64,000 bases of DNA from Kitasatospora fiedleri (GCF_948472415.1 NZ_OX419519.1:7097001-7161000), one strand, 5' to 3'. Positions 1 to 6,753 are shown, numbered from the stretch's first letter. The notes: generated by a model from the sequence alone, not told the origin. Numbers and translations: made by a program.

Positions 1-2
1 TA

Positions 3-452
3 CTACTACCGGCACGACATCGAGACCGGGACATCACCGTCACCCGCGCCAAGACCGGGGCCCAGGTCGCCCGCGACGTGCAGCGGCGGCTGCTGCCCGT
101 CCTGGACGCGGCGGTCGCGGAGATGAGCGCCCGCCAGCACCGGCACCTGACCGGCGTGCACGAGGTCGACACCATCGCCCGGCGGTTGAAGCGCGTGCCC
201 CTGACCACCGGCCGGCCGCCGGGGGAGGCGACCCGACGCAACGGGCAGGACAACGTCCGCACCCTGCGGTGGAACCAGGGCCCCGGGACGTCCTTCCGGT
301 CGCCACACGCCGAGGTCAAGGTCAGCCGGGCCGAATTCAGCGGGATCGAGATCACGTGCTCGCACCTCACCGCCGACATGGCAGAGGCCGTGCTGCGCGC
401 CCTCACCGCCTCACTGCCCGCCGCCGCGCCCGCCGCCGAGCTGGCCGCGTAG
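3..452 (+). CDS. Hypothetical protein, 5' end not in window
   Basis: I do not recognise this family. The frame is open from the left edge to the TAG at 450-452. The first in-window start is a GTG at 78 with no good ribosome-binding site, and coding-looking sequence (ITVTRAKTGAQVARDV) precedes it, so the true start is probably upstream. The product is basic in the middle (ARRLKRVPLTTGR) and ends in an Ala-rich tail. Bases 1-25 read YYYRHDIE in another frame and would join this frame if one C were missing near 26-27, so a frameshift is possible. It is the first of a run of same-strand small genes joined by a shared intergenic motif. Confidence 0.5.
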   Translation, partial: LLPARHRDRDITVTRAKTGAQVARDVQRRLLPVLDAAVAEMSARQHRHLTGVHEVDTIARRLKRVPLTTGRPPGEATRRNGQDNVRTLRWNQGPGTSFRSPHAEVKVSRAEFSGIEITCSHLTADMAEAVLRALTASLPAAAPAAELAA

Positions 453-519
453 GCACCAGGCCCCGCCCCCGGCTGGCACCAGGCCCCACCCCCTCCCGCA
501 CCACCGAAGGAACAGCGCC

Positions 520-1014
520 GTGAACAGCACCACCCTGACGACCACGCTCCGCCTGCCCCGCGAGGACGGCCCCGCCGAGACCGTCACCGTCACCACCCCG
601 GCCGGACGCGGCGCACAGAACAAGCACACCAAGGCCGTGCAGCTCGCCCTGGACCTGCCCACCGCCAGCGGCCCCGGCCGGGCCGTGAGGATCGGGGCCG
701 ACCCCCGGCGCGTCCCGCAGCCCAGCAAGGTCCGCAGCAAGGGCCGGGGCTGGCAGCGCTGGACCGAGGCCGATGGCCGTGTGAGGTACGGCGTCGCCAG
801 CGAGGTGAACCCGCAGCAGGCCGGACTCGGCTGGGCCGGGCTCACCGCCCGCACGGTCGTCCCGGCCGACGGCGGCGAGGCGTTCGCCATCTACCGCACC
901 GGCTCGGCCGGCTCGGACTGGGCCCGTGAAGGCGACCACATCCGGATGGTTCCCGCGCTGCTCCAGGACTGCCTGCCCGGCCTGCTCGTCAACAGCACCG
1001 AACTGGCGGCCTGA
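520..1014 (+). CDS. Hypothetical protein (164 aa)
   Basis: I recognise no family. A GTG start at 520 lies 9 bases after GAAGGA (505-510), which supports this start. The N-terminus is rich in Thr/Leu beta-type sequence, the middle is Arg/Lys-rich (PSKVRSKGRGWQRW), and the C-terminal half is mixed alpha/beta. No signal peptide, membrane segment or Cys cluster is visible, so it is probably a cytosolic soluble protein. It sits between two motif-bearing gaps in the left island. Codon use is as GC-rich as the chromosome, so composition gives no sign of transfer. Confidence 0.65.
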   Translation: MNSTTLTTTLRLPREDGPAETVTVTTPAGRGAQNKHTKAVQLALDLPTASGPGRAVRIGADPRRVPQPSKVRSKGRGWQRWTEADGRVRYGVASEVNPQQAGLGWAGLTARTVVPADGGEAFAIYRTGSAGSDWAREGDHIRMVPALLQDCLPGLLVNSTELAA

Positions 1015-1107
1015 CCCGCCCCGGTGCGGCCCGGACCACCGTCCGGACCGTGCCGAGGCCCGGCCAGACCCCAGGCCCCACCCCGAGCAGTCCAGGAGAG
1101 CAGCAGC

Positions 1108-1584
1108 ATGCCGGAGTACATCGTTCCCGTCGACCTGATCACCGTGCACGTCGTCCCCGTGCTCGCCGCCACCCCCGAGGACGCCCAGCGCGAGGCCGAG
1201 CGCATCGTCACCGCCGACTGGGAGACCTGGTACGCCCACGCCGAGCCCGTGGTCGTCGGCGACGCCCTCACCCCCGCGCAGTGGGACGCCGAGCAGAAGG
1301 AGGCACCCCGACTCGGTCTCGTCCCGATGGGAACCCCCGGCCGCCGGCCGAAGAACGCCACCCCCGCGGCCAAGCCCCGGGCACCCCGCACCGACCACCA
1401 CGCCGACGGCTCGAAGTGCCCGCCGAGCCACAAGCACACCAGCAGCGGCAAGCCGCTCACCGACGGGTGCACCGGTCGGACCTACTCCACCGCGAAGTGC
1501 ACGTGCGGGTGGACCACCCGCAGCACCGTGAAGACCTACGTGGACGAGACCCGTCGGCGGCACCTCGCCACCGAGCACGGCTGA
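1108..1584 (+). CDS. Hypothetical protein with C-terminal Cys/His cluster (158 aa)
   Basis: The family is unknown to me. I chose the ATG at 1108 over upstream in-frame codons because AGGAG (1094-1098) is correctly spaced. The N-terminal half looks like a small alpha/beta domain (PEYIVPVDLITVHVVPVLA, then an acidic helix). The C-terminal part has CPPSHKH, DGCTG, KCTCGW and a final HLATEH, a spacing that could bind one zinc. That suggests nucleic-acid or protein contact but is inference only. It is flanked on both sides by the island's shared intergenic motif. Confidence 0.65.
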   Translation: MPEYIVPVDLITVHVVPVLAATPEDAQREAERIVTADWETWYAHAEPVVVGDALTPAQWDAEQKEAPRLGLVPMGTPGRRPKNATPAAKPRAPRTDHHADGSKCPPSHKHTSSGKPLTDGCTGRTYSTAKCTCGWTTRSTVKTYVDETRRRHLATEHG

Positions 1585-1633
1585 CCGGCCGCTGGCACCA
1601 GGCCCCACCCCCTCCACGTCGAAGGAACACCCC

Positions 1634-1841
1634 GTGCACGTCATCCCCGAGCCGCTGCGGGTCATGGACCTGCCCCGCTCGCACACCTTCGGCTACGCCG
1701 CGCCCGGCACCGCCCCACGTCGCCCTGGTGGACGACGCCGAGCGCCGGGCGCTGTGCGCCCCGGACACCCCGCTCACCTCGGACTGGGCGCTCAACGGTG
1801 ACCCGCTCTGCCCGGCCTGCGCGCCGCTCGTCCAGCTGTGA
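1634..1841 (+). pseudogene. Small Cys-motif protein gene with a 1-base frameshift
   Basis: A GTG at 1634 after GAAGGA (1621-1626) opens MHVIPEPLRVMDLPRSHTF, but this frame degenerates after about 27 codons. The next frame continues HVALVDDAERRALCAPD and ends LCPACAPLVQL with a TGA at 1839-1841. The span is 208 bases; removing one C from the C run at 1713-1716 restores a clean 68-residue protein with a CPAC motif. The break may be real decay or a consensus error. No family recognised. Its stop overlaps an in-frame GTG of the next gene. Confidence 0.6.
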
Positions 1842-1876
1842 CCCCAGACCCCGCCCCCGCCACCGAGGAGACCCCC

Positions 1877-2236
1877 GTGCCCACCGCCACCGCCACCCGC
1901 TACACCCTCACCTACCCGAAGACCAACGACCGGCCCCCGATGCGCGTGCGGTTCACCGCCGCCCCCGACGCGAAGGGCACGTGGACCGTCGAGCGCCAGC
2001 CCCTCGGTGCGGCCGGCCGAATGCTCACCGGAGACCGCCCCCGCCAGTACTTCGGGGCCGAGGCCCAGGCCCGAGCGGAGGCCGCCTACCGGGGTCTCGT
2101 CGTCCGGGAAGTCCTCCACGTCGGGCAGATGCTCGACCTGGCGCTGGAGCCCGGGGACGTCCGCTTCCAGGACGGCTGGCCGACCCTGGACGGCATGGAC
2201 GCCGGGGAGTGGCTGGACTCGATGGGCACCGACTGA
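1877..2236 (+). CDS. Hypothetical protein (119 aa)
   Basis: I do not recognise it. The chosen GTG at 1877 follows GAGGAG (1865-1870) at normal spacing. An in-frame GTG at 1838, overlapping the previous stop, would add 13 residues but has no ribosome-binding site. The protein starts with beta-rich sequence (RYTLTYPKTN), has a central helix (AEAQARAEAAYRGLVV) and an acidic C-terminus ending WLDSMGTD. No membrane or export signal is seen. It ends just before another copy of the island motif. Confidence 0.6.
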   Translation: MPTATATRYTLTYPKTNDRPPMRVRFTAAPDAKGTWTVERQPLGAAGRMLTGDRPRQYFGAEAQARAEAAYRGLVVREVLHVGQMLDLALEPGDVRFQDGWPTLDGMDAGEWLDSMGTD

Positions 2237-2299
2237 CCGCCCGCCGGAACCAGGCCCCACCCCCTCCCCGCCCACCCGCACCACCCCCGAGGAACCCCG

Positions 2300-2638
2300 A
2301 TGCCCAGCACCACCACCGTCCGCCTGCCCGCCGCCCTCGTCGCCGCCCTGTCCGACCGGGACGCCTTCCAGAGCAAGGGTGAAGAGGCCGTGGCCGCCGC
2401 CCTCTTCGAGACCGCCACCTACGTCAAGCGCGGGAAGGGCCGCACCGCCCACGCCACCATGACCGCCGAGCAGATCGGGGTCCTCGCGGACTACCTGCAC
2501 AGCCTGCTCGGCCTGGTGGACTCCGGGATCGCCCCCGCCTCCGAGTTCGGTGTCAGCCGCTCCCGGCTCGACGCCATCGTGCGCGACCTCGGGCAGGCCC
2601 AGGACGCCACCGAGGCCCAGGACGCGCGTCGGCCGTGA
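2300..2638 (+). CDS. Hypothetical small protein (112 aa)
   Basis: Function unknown. ATG at 2300 follows CGAGGA (2288-2293). The protein opens STTTVRLPAALVAALSDRD, which resembles the N-terminal strand and helix of ribbon-helix-helix or similar small DNA-binding folds, and then continues with long helices (EQIGVLADYLHSLLGLV, SRSRLDAIVRDLGQAQ). The DNA-binding idea is an inference from pattern only. It is the last gene before the strong hairpin at 2649-2684, so it ends the first transcription block of the island. Confidence 0.6.
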   Translation: MPSTTTVRLPAALVAALSDRDAFQSKGEEAVAAALFETATYVKRGKGRTAHATMTAEQIGVLADYLHSLLGLVDSGIAPASEFGVSRSRLDAIVRDLGQAQDATEAQDARRP

Positions 2639-2648
2639 CCGCCCTGGG

Positions 2649-2684
2649 CACAGGCCCCACCCCCTCCCCGGGGTGGGGCCTGTG
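2649..2684 (+). terminator. Perfect 15-bp hairpin formed from the island motif
   Basis: CACAGGCCCCACCCC (2649-2663) pairs perfectly with its reverse complement at 2670-2684 around a 6-base loop. It begins 11 bases after the stop of the 2300 gene and is GC-rich without a U tract, as is common for actinobacterial terminators. The left arm is the same motif that recurs, unpaired, at the other gene junctions. Confidence 0.75.
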
Positions 2685-2735
2685 TCGCAATGCCGGGTGT
2701 CGGACCCCGATTTGGTTCGAGCCCACCCTTAGAGG

Positions 2736-2787
2736 CTATGTCTATGTTCTTTTTAGAATGTCAATAAAAAAAGACATAATGACATAG
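2736..2787. promoter_or_regulatory. AT-rich inverted-repeat island (operator/promoter candidate)
   Basis: A short AT-rich block in very GC-rich DNA. The hexamer CTATGT is repeated in tandem at 2736-2747, and GACATA recurs at 2773-2778 and 2781-2786. CTATGTC (2736-2742) is the inverse of GACATAG (2781-2787), and TATGTCT (2737-2743) of AGACATA (2772-2778). CATAAT at 2775-2780 could be a -10 element for the 2862 gene. The likely role is a repressor-controlled promoter; an iteron-like replication or transfer site cannot be excluded. Confidence 0.55.
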
Positions 2788-2861
2788 ACCCCTACGCTGT
2801 GTACCCCACCCATCGCCCAGAGTGACCACCCGGGCGACCCCGCACAACGCAGGAGACACCA

Positions 2862-4349
2862 GTGACCACCCCCGCCCGCGCCCCCTGGATACCCGGCGGC
2901 GGAACCGCCCTGGACTGGGGCCTGCGCGACGCCTGCCCCGTCGGCGTCGGCCCCGGCGGCTACCGGGGCGAAGGCGGGAAGGTGTGGTGTCTGTCCTGCG
3001 GTGACCGCTACGCCGGGCGCCCGGCCCAGGTCGGCGACGAGCACAGCCACCGCGACGACGCGCAGTTCGCGGCCCGGCTGCACGCCGATGAGCACGAAGC
3101 CGAGATCCGCCGGTACGTCACCGCCGAGCGCAACCGCGAGGTCCGGGAGAAGTGCGGGTGGACGACGCGGGTGTACGCCCTCGTCTCGGCGGCGACCCGG
3201 GAGGACCCCGACGGTGGGGTGTGGTGGGACGGCACCGGCTACCGCCTGGTGCCGGCCGGGGCCCGGCTCGACGCGAAGGGCCGCCGGGTTCGCCGCCGCG
3301 TGGTCGAGCTGGTGCTCGCCGCCGGGTTCCTCCGACAGGACGAGCGCGGCGAAGTGTGGGCCACCGCCGACGGCCGCGCCATGCTCGCGGCCTGGCAGCA
3401 CCACCGCGCGGACCTCGCCGAACCGTGGCCCGCCCGCCACGAACCCCAGGCCCTCCCCCCGCTCCCCGGCGGCCAGGAGGACCGGCGACGCCAGGAGGCC
3501 GCCCGCCAGCTCTGGGCCCAGCTCCAGCGCGAGCACGCCGAGACCCGCGCCGAACTCGTCCGGCTCCGCGAGCAGGCCGAGCAGCGGTACCAGGACGAGC
3601 TGGCCGCCGAGCGCCAGCGCCGCGCCGACGCGTGGGCCGAGCGCGAGCGCGCCGAGCGGGCCCGCACCGGAGCGGACATCGACCTGACGTGGTCCGCGGA
3701 GGGTGCCGGCCGCTGGACCGTCACCGGCTCGGGCCACGACCGCCGCCTCGTCGTCACCCTCAACACCACCGACTTCGCCCACGACTCGTACGAGATCCGG
3801 GAGAACGGCCACCACGTCTCCCGCCACCGCTACCGCCACCAGGTCGACGCCGCCGTGCGGCAGCTCCTCGCCGACGGCGTCGAGATCGGCGAGCGGACGC
3901 CAGGCCCCACCCCCGCGGCCTCCACCGAACCGGACTCCACCGTGCCCGCCGGTCCGCGCCCCACCGTGGTTGCCGGCCGCTGGCACCAGGCCCCACCCCG
4001 GGCCGCCGTGGGCAACCGACCACGGCGGCCCGCAAGGCAAAGCACCCCCGCCTCCGAGAGAAGGCGAGGGTGCTCGGGGCGGCCGGGGGCTGCTACAGCC
4101 CCAGGGCCTTTCGGATCGCGTCGATACCGTCAGCCATGGCGTGGAACTCGGGAGGGTGTACCGCACCCGAGGAGGTCAGGGTTCTGGCTGTCCCCCTGGT
4201 ACACGCCGATCACGTCGCCATCGCTGTTCCGGATGGGTGCAAAGGTGGCGCATGCGCCGTTGCCCTCGCTCAGGGGGGACTTAATCCGCTCCTCCACCGG
4301 GGGCGTGACGTCGTACAGCTCTTGCTTCTCCATCACAGATCCTTGCTAA
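2862..4349 (+). CDS. Hypothetical protein with central coiled coil; 3' end doubtful
   Basis: GTG at 2862 is preceded by CAGGAG (2851-2856). The N-terminus has WCLSCGDRYAG, a possible half zinc site. Residues of about 90-180 look like a winged-helix-type domain (VYALVSAAT... VWATADGRAMLAAW), then a long charged coiled coil (REQAEQRYQDELAAERQRRAD) and a beta-rich tail to about position 3895. After that the frame reads through two copies of the island motif, two hairpins and the antisense DUF397 gene before stopping at 4349. None of the three forward frames has an early stop there. I infer that the genuine protein ended near 3900 and lost its stop, perhaps by deletion of a neighbouring small gene. 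Confidence 0.5.
   Translation: MTTPARAPWIPGGGTALDWGLRDACPVGVGPGGYRGEGGKVWCLSCGDRYAGRPAQVGDEHSHRDDAQFAARLHADEHEAEIRRYVTAERNREVREKCGWTTRVYALVSAATREDPDGGVWWDGTGYRLVPAGARLDAKGRRVRRRVVELVLAAGFLRQDERGEVWATADGRAMLAAWQHHRADLAEPWPARHEPQALPPLPGGQEDRRRQEAARQLWAQLQREHAETRAELVRLREQAEQRYQDELAAERQRRADAWAERERAERARTGADIDLTWSAEGAGRWTVTGSGHDRRLVVTLNTTDFAHDSYEIRENGHHVSRHRYRHQVDAAVRQLLADGVEIGERTPGPTPAASTEPDSTVPAGPRPTVVAGRWHQAPPRAAVGNRPRRPARQSTPASERRRGCSGRPGAATAPGPFGSRRYRQPWRGTREGVPHPRRSGFWLSPWYTPITSPSLFRMGAKVAHAPLPSLRGDLIRSSTGGVTSYSSCFSITDPC
4001..4074. terminator. Two adjacent hairpins between convergent units
   Basis: GGCCGCCGTGG (4001-4011) pairs perfectly with 4020-4030 around an 8-base loop. AGCACCCCCGCCT (4041-4053) pairs with 4062-4074 with one mismatch. 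They lie between the plus-strand island and the minus-strand DUF397/HTH unit, where a bidirectional terminator is expected, although the long 2862 frame is open through them. Confidence 0.65.
4093..4333 (-). pseudogene. DUF397 protein gene with a 1-base frameshift
   Basis: ATG at 4333 overlaps the TGA of the upstream regulator (TGATG). The frame encodes MEKQELYDVTPPVEERIKSP, then SEGNGACATFAPI and GVYQGDSQNPDLL, a good match to the DUF397 pattern (KSSxSxGNxACVEVA ... RDSKxPxGP). It then degenerates, while the adjacent frame supplies HPPEFHAMADGIDAIRKALGL and a TAG at 4093. The span is 241 bases; dropping one base of the GGG run (plus strand 4166-4168) gives an intact 79-residue protein. DUF397 proteins usually pair with DUF5753 HTH regulators, exactly as here. 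Confidence 0.65.
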
Positions 4350-5199
4350 GCGTCTTGATCAGTTCGACCGAATCATGCGGAGTCAACGCCCTCCCAGCTA
4401 GGTAGTCAAACCTTCGCCGACGGGCCCGAACCTCCTTCGGGTCCTCCAGGATCGCCACGCCGGTTCCGGTGTCCATGGTGGCCACACCCGGGTCGCCCGG
4501 GGTCGGGTAGTCGATGACGTTCAGGTTGAGCTGGGTAGCCGCCGCAGCGCCAGCCGAGAACGGAATGATCCGCAACGTGATGTTCGGCCGCTGCATAGCT
4601 TCGGCGATGTGGTCAAGTTGCGACCTCATGACCGCCGGGCCGCCGACCTGCGCCCGGATTGCAGCCTCCGAGCAGAGGGCATCCAGAACGGCCGGCCGAC
4701 CGGGCCTGAAGAAGATGTCCTGACGACGACGGCGGACCGTGTGCTGGACGGCAGTCTTCTCGACGCCGTTCTCGCGCTCGTGGAACTCGTCTACAGCCTG
4801 CATGTACTGGTGGATCTGGAACGGCCAAGGGATCAGTGCGCCGGTGGCAATGCTGACCTTGCTCGCCGGGTCCTCAAGCTCGATCAGTCGAACGAGGCTG
4901 CGCGGCAGGTCGGCCAGATACTCGTCCCACCAGGCCGCTTGAGAGGCCCTGGCTTCCCTGATCTCGGCCAGCAGGTCGAGCCGGATGGACTCATCTACGC
5001 CGTACAGGTCCAACATCGTCATCAGTTGCTGATCGGTGGGGAGCTGGCCACCCTTCTCCATCAGCGAGACGAGGTCCTGTGACTTGCCGAGAGCTGCGCC
5101 CACTGCGGCCTGCGTGGGGCGCGGACGCACGTCCATACGAAGGGTCCGCAGCCGCCGTCCCACGCTCGCCATGGCGCGGGACGCTTGCGCCTTCGTCAC
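4333..5199 (-). CDS. XRE-type HTH regulator with DUF5753 domain
   Basis: A 288-residue protein. The N-terminal helix-turn-helix (RPRPTQAAVGAALGKSQDLV) is followed by a DUF5753 domain with typical features: LIPWPFQIHQYMQ, a VRRRRQDIFF block, RSQLDHIAEAM and TLRIIPFSAG. GTG 5199 was chosen because GGGAGG lies about 8 bases upstream; the frame opens earlier at 5232. DUF5753/DUF397 pairs are abundant in Streptomyces, where members affect development and antibiotic production and resemble toxin-antitoxin regulators. It may repress its own divergent promoter through the CTCGTACG sites at 5275-5334 and could control the neighbouring lasso cluster; both are inference. Confidence 0.88.
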   Translation of the reverse strand: MTKAQASRAMASVGRRLRTLRMDVRPRPTQAAVGAALGKSQDLVSLMEKGGQLPTDQQLMTMLDLYGVDESIRLDLLAEIREARASQAAWWDEYLADLPRSLVRLIELEDPASKVSIATGALIPWPFQIHQYMQAVDEFHERENGVEKTAVQHTVRRRRQDIFFRPGRPAVLDALCSEAAIRAQVGGPAVMRSQLDHIAEAMQRPNITLRIIPFSAGAAAATQLNLNVIDYPTPGDPGVATMDTGTGVAILEDPKEVRARRRRFDYLAGRALTPHDSVELIKTLSKDL

Positions 5200-5274
5200 G
5201 CTCCGTTCCTCCCTGTCCAAGTCCAGCAGCAATTGTTCTGGACTGAGAGTAGCGCGCGGGCCAGCCGACTACGC

Positions 5275-5334
5275 CTCGTACGGGTGAAGTTTGACGGACC
5301 CTCACAAGGGGCTTGCGTACGAGCCGCTCGTACG
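5275..5334. promoter_or_regulatory. CTCGTACG operator cluster in divergent region
   Basis: A 19-bp palindrome, CGTACGAG-CCG-CTCGTACG, occupies 5316-5334, and a third half-site CTCGTACG is at 5275-5282. A TTGACG at 5291-5296 could be a -35 element. The sites lie between the divergent HTH regulator and the ATP-binding protein, so they are good candidates for the regulator's operator. Confidence 0.6.
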
Positions 5335-5432
5335 AGGAGACTCAGTTCTGCACCAACCGCTACGAGCCATCTGCGGAGTGTAGTGCGTCCGCGTTGGCGC
5401 ACGGCTCCCTCCGGCCCATCTGTGGAGGAGCT

Positions 5433-5981
5433 GTGCAAGGACTGACTGCTCACGTTCATGTGAGTCCGCACGTCGTCTTGATTCGATCGGAAGTGTTCGA
5501 ACCGGTCCCCACCGTGGTTCGGGCGGTCCGCAGGCTCATCGGGAAGTGCTGTGTCGAGATCGGTATCGACCCGGACATTCCGGTGGTCCTCGCCAGCGAG
5601 CTGGCCACGAACGTGGTCCGCCACGTCGGGACGCCGTTCAGGGTCACGTTCGTGGCCCTGGAAGGCCGGCCGGTGTGGATCGAGGTACAGGACGGTTCCC
5701 TGGAGCTGCCCCGGCCCCGCGCCGCTGGCCCGGACGACCTCGGAGGCCGGGGCTTCGAGCTGATCGAGGCCCTGGCGGCGAAGTGGCACACCGATCGGGA
5801 CATCGGCCAGGGCACCAAGATCGTCTGCGTCACACTCAAGGGGGAAGAGGAAGATGGGTCCGGCGACGGGAATCACGTCGATACAGCCTGTGCCGAAGGA
5901 CAGCACGGACCTCCGGCAGGGCAGTCGGATCTACGTCGAGGCTTTGTCCCCCGAGCAGTTGCAGCAGCTCGGCCGGCCTGA
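5433..5981 (+). CDS. ATP-binding protein, RsbW/anti-sigma-type HATPase
   Basis: A 182-residue Bergerat-fold protein. Motifs seen are the N box ELATNVVRH, the G box DDLGGRGFELIEALA, and the closing GTKIVCVTL. Streptomyces carries many such short kinases or anti-sigma-like proteins near DUF5753 regulators; substrates are mostly unknown. GTG 5433 has GGAGG just upstream (5424-5428); an in-frame GTG at 5460 lacks one. The family usually ends soon after GTKIV, but this frame runs 43 residues further and overlaps the next gene by 128 bases. The tail may be real or may reflect loss of an earlier stop. Confidence 0.8.
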   Translation: MQGLTAHVHVSPHVVLIRSEVFEPVPTVVRAVRRLIGKCCVEIGIDPDIPVVLASELATNVVRHVGTPFRVTFVALEGRPVWIEVQDGSLELPRPRAAGPDDLGGRGFELIEALAAKWHTDRDIGQGTKIVCVTLKGEEEDGSGDGNHVDTACAEGQHGPPAGQSDLRRGFVPRAVAAARPA

Positions 5982-6327
5982 GCTTCCCATCCGGCTGACG
6001 ATCAGCGGCATCATTCCGGACCCCACTGGGGGGCGTCCTCCGCCGGTCCTGGAGCTGCGGTTCGACGCGGCGATGTTGGCGGACATCGAGCGGCAGATTC
6101 GGGAGCTTCAACCGCTGGCCGAACCGGGGCCGGCCGAGCCCAGCCCGGCCGACGCTGAGTCTCCGTTGGCGCCCCTCGCCCGTAGGAGCCCCGGCGAGTG
6201 GCTTCACCGGAAGTTGAAGCCCGAAGAGATCGAGGAGCGGCAAGGGACCTGGGCCGACCTCGGAGCCTCGGCCGAGAAGATGCGGGCCTTTCGGGATGCC
6301 TTGCAGCGAGCAGATGCCCTGACATGA
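5854..6327 (+). CDS. Hypothetical protein (157 aa)
   Basis: No family recognised. ATG 5854 follows a strong purine tract (GGAAGAGGAAG), supporting the start despite the 128-base overlap with the ATP-binding gene. A well-formed beta-rich domain is visible (GSRIYVEALSPEQLQQLGR, LPIRLTISGIIPDP, LELRFDAAMLADIERQIREL), followed by a Pro/Ala linker and a helical C-terminus (PEEIEERQGTWADLGA). It is translationally coupled to the next gene by ATGA. Position suggests one operon leading towards the lasso precursor, but involvement there is unproven. Confidence 0.65.
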   Translation: MGPATGITSIQPVPKDSTDLRQGSRIYVEALSPEQLQQLGRPELPIRLTISGIIPDPTGGRPPPVLELRFDAAMLADIERQIRELQPLAEPGPAEPSPADAESPLAPLARRSPGEWLHRKLKPEEIEERQGTWADLGASAEKMRAFRDALQRADALT

Positions 6328-6464
6328 CCACCTCGGCCGAGCGGCTGGACCAGTCCGGTCCGGTGAGCGCGGACCGGCTGTGCAAGCGCTGGGGGCTCGG
6401 TCTCCACCCCCGGGGCGAATGTCTGTGCACGGAGACCCATGGTCAGCACCGCCTCCGGCGTTGA
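6324..6464 (+). CDS. Small hypothetical protein (46 aa)
   Basis: The ATG overlaps the stop of the preceding gene (ATGA at 6324-6327), implying translational coupling. The product begins MTTSAERLDQSGPVSADRLC and contains GECLC, giving a C-x(n)-CLC pattern, with a basic end (HGQHRLRR). It is too short for a domain call. It ends 107 bases before the lasso precursor. It could be an accessory peptide or a chance open frame, but the exact overlap and in-frame stop favour a real gene. Confidence 0.5.
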   Translation: MTTSAERLDQSGPVSADRLCKRWGLGLHPRGECLCTETHGQHRLRR

Positions 6465-6479
6465 CTCCACAGCTCCCAG

Positions 6480-6507
6480 CCTGGTTCGGACGGACACGTC
6501 CACCAGG
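6480..6507 (+). promoter_or_regulatory. Nested inverted repeat upstream of lasso precursor
   Basis: CCTGGT (6480-6485) pairs with ACCAGG (6502-6507), enclosing GGAC (6488-6491) and GTCC (6498-6501). It sits 65 bases before the precursor start and may be an operator or an mRNA hairpin. No clear -35/-10 pair is visible nearby. Confidence 0.35.
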
Positions 6508-6571
6508 CCGGGCCCCACCGGGAATCCCCTCGGATGGGTCATTGCACCACCCAGCAGGAAGGAACCGAGAA

Positions 6572-6709
6572 ATGAACCCGAACGAGTCCATCATCGCGGC
6601 CGACGAGGACGACGACGTGACCGTGATCGGCGACGCGGCGGCCCTCACCATGGGCGGCCAGGCCGACGGCGGCGAGGGCAAGCGGCACGTGTACTCGTAC
6701 ACCGGCTGA
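6572..6709 (+). CDS. Lasso peptide precursor
   Basis: A 45-residue precursor with ribosome-binding site AGGAAGGA (6556-6563). The leader (residues 1-27) contains an acidic DEDDD stretch and ends GDAAALTM, matching the lasso leader pattern GxxxxxT with Thr at -2. The predicted core is GGQADGGEGKRHVYSYTG (18 residues). Gly1 and Glu8 can form an 8-residue macrolactam ring. Lys10, just after the ring, is the only lysine of the core and is the likely target of the acetyltransferase encoded downstream, as in albusnodin. Tyr14 and Tyr16 may be plugs. The call rests on the leader rule, core geometry and the adjacent cyclase and protease. Confidence 0.9.
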   Translation: MNPNESIIAADEDDDVTVIGDAAALTMGGQADGGEGKRHVYSYTG

Positions 6710-6725
6710 TCCTCTCGCTGTAACT

Positions 6726-6753
6726 GCGGTGCGGCCCTTCGGGGCCGCACCGC
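6726..6753 (+). terminator. Hairpin between precursor and biosynthetic genes
   Basis: GCGGTGCGGCCC (6726-6737) pairs perfectly with 6742-6753 around a TTCG tetraloop, 16 bases after the precursor stop. RiPP clusters often use such a partial terminator, or a stabilising 3' hairpin, so that precursor mRNA greatly exceeds enzyme mRNA. Confidence 0.8.

Larger units (their letters stand above)
452..3999 (+). repeat. Recurrent intergenic motif, core CAGGCCCCACCCC
   Basis: A GC-rich motif recurs after or between the genes of the left island. The fullest form reads GGCACCAGGCCCCACCCC followed by CTCC. Copies lie at 452-470, 475-496, 1071-1084, 1594-1615, 2246-2267, 2646-2667, 3899-3914 and 3980-3999, with a diverged one near 1845-1856. 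Most follow a stop codon by 1-20 bases and precede the next ribosome-binding site. The 2646 copy is extended by its own reverse complement into a hairpin; the others lack the right arm. What it does is unknown; a processing, anchoring or recombination site are possibilities. Confidence 0.75.

Noticed and set aside
1..4100. Integrative element with integrase and attachment site
   Set aside because: The gene style suggests a plasmid or AICE cargo, but no integrase, excisionase, replication gene, tRNA or direct-repeat att pair is visible in the window.
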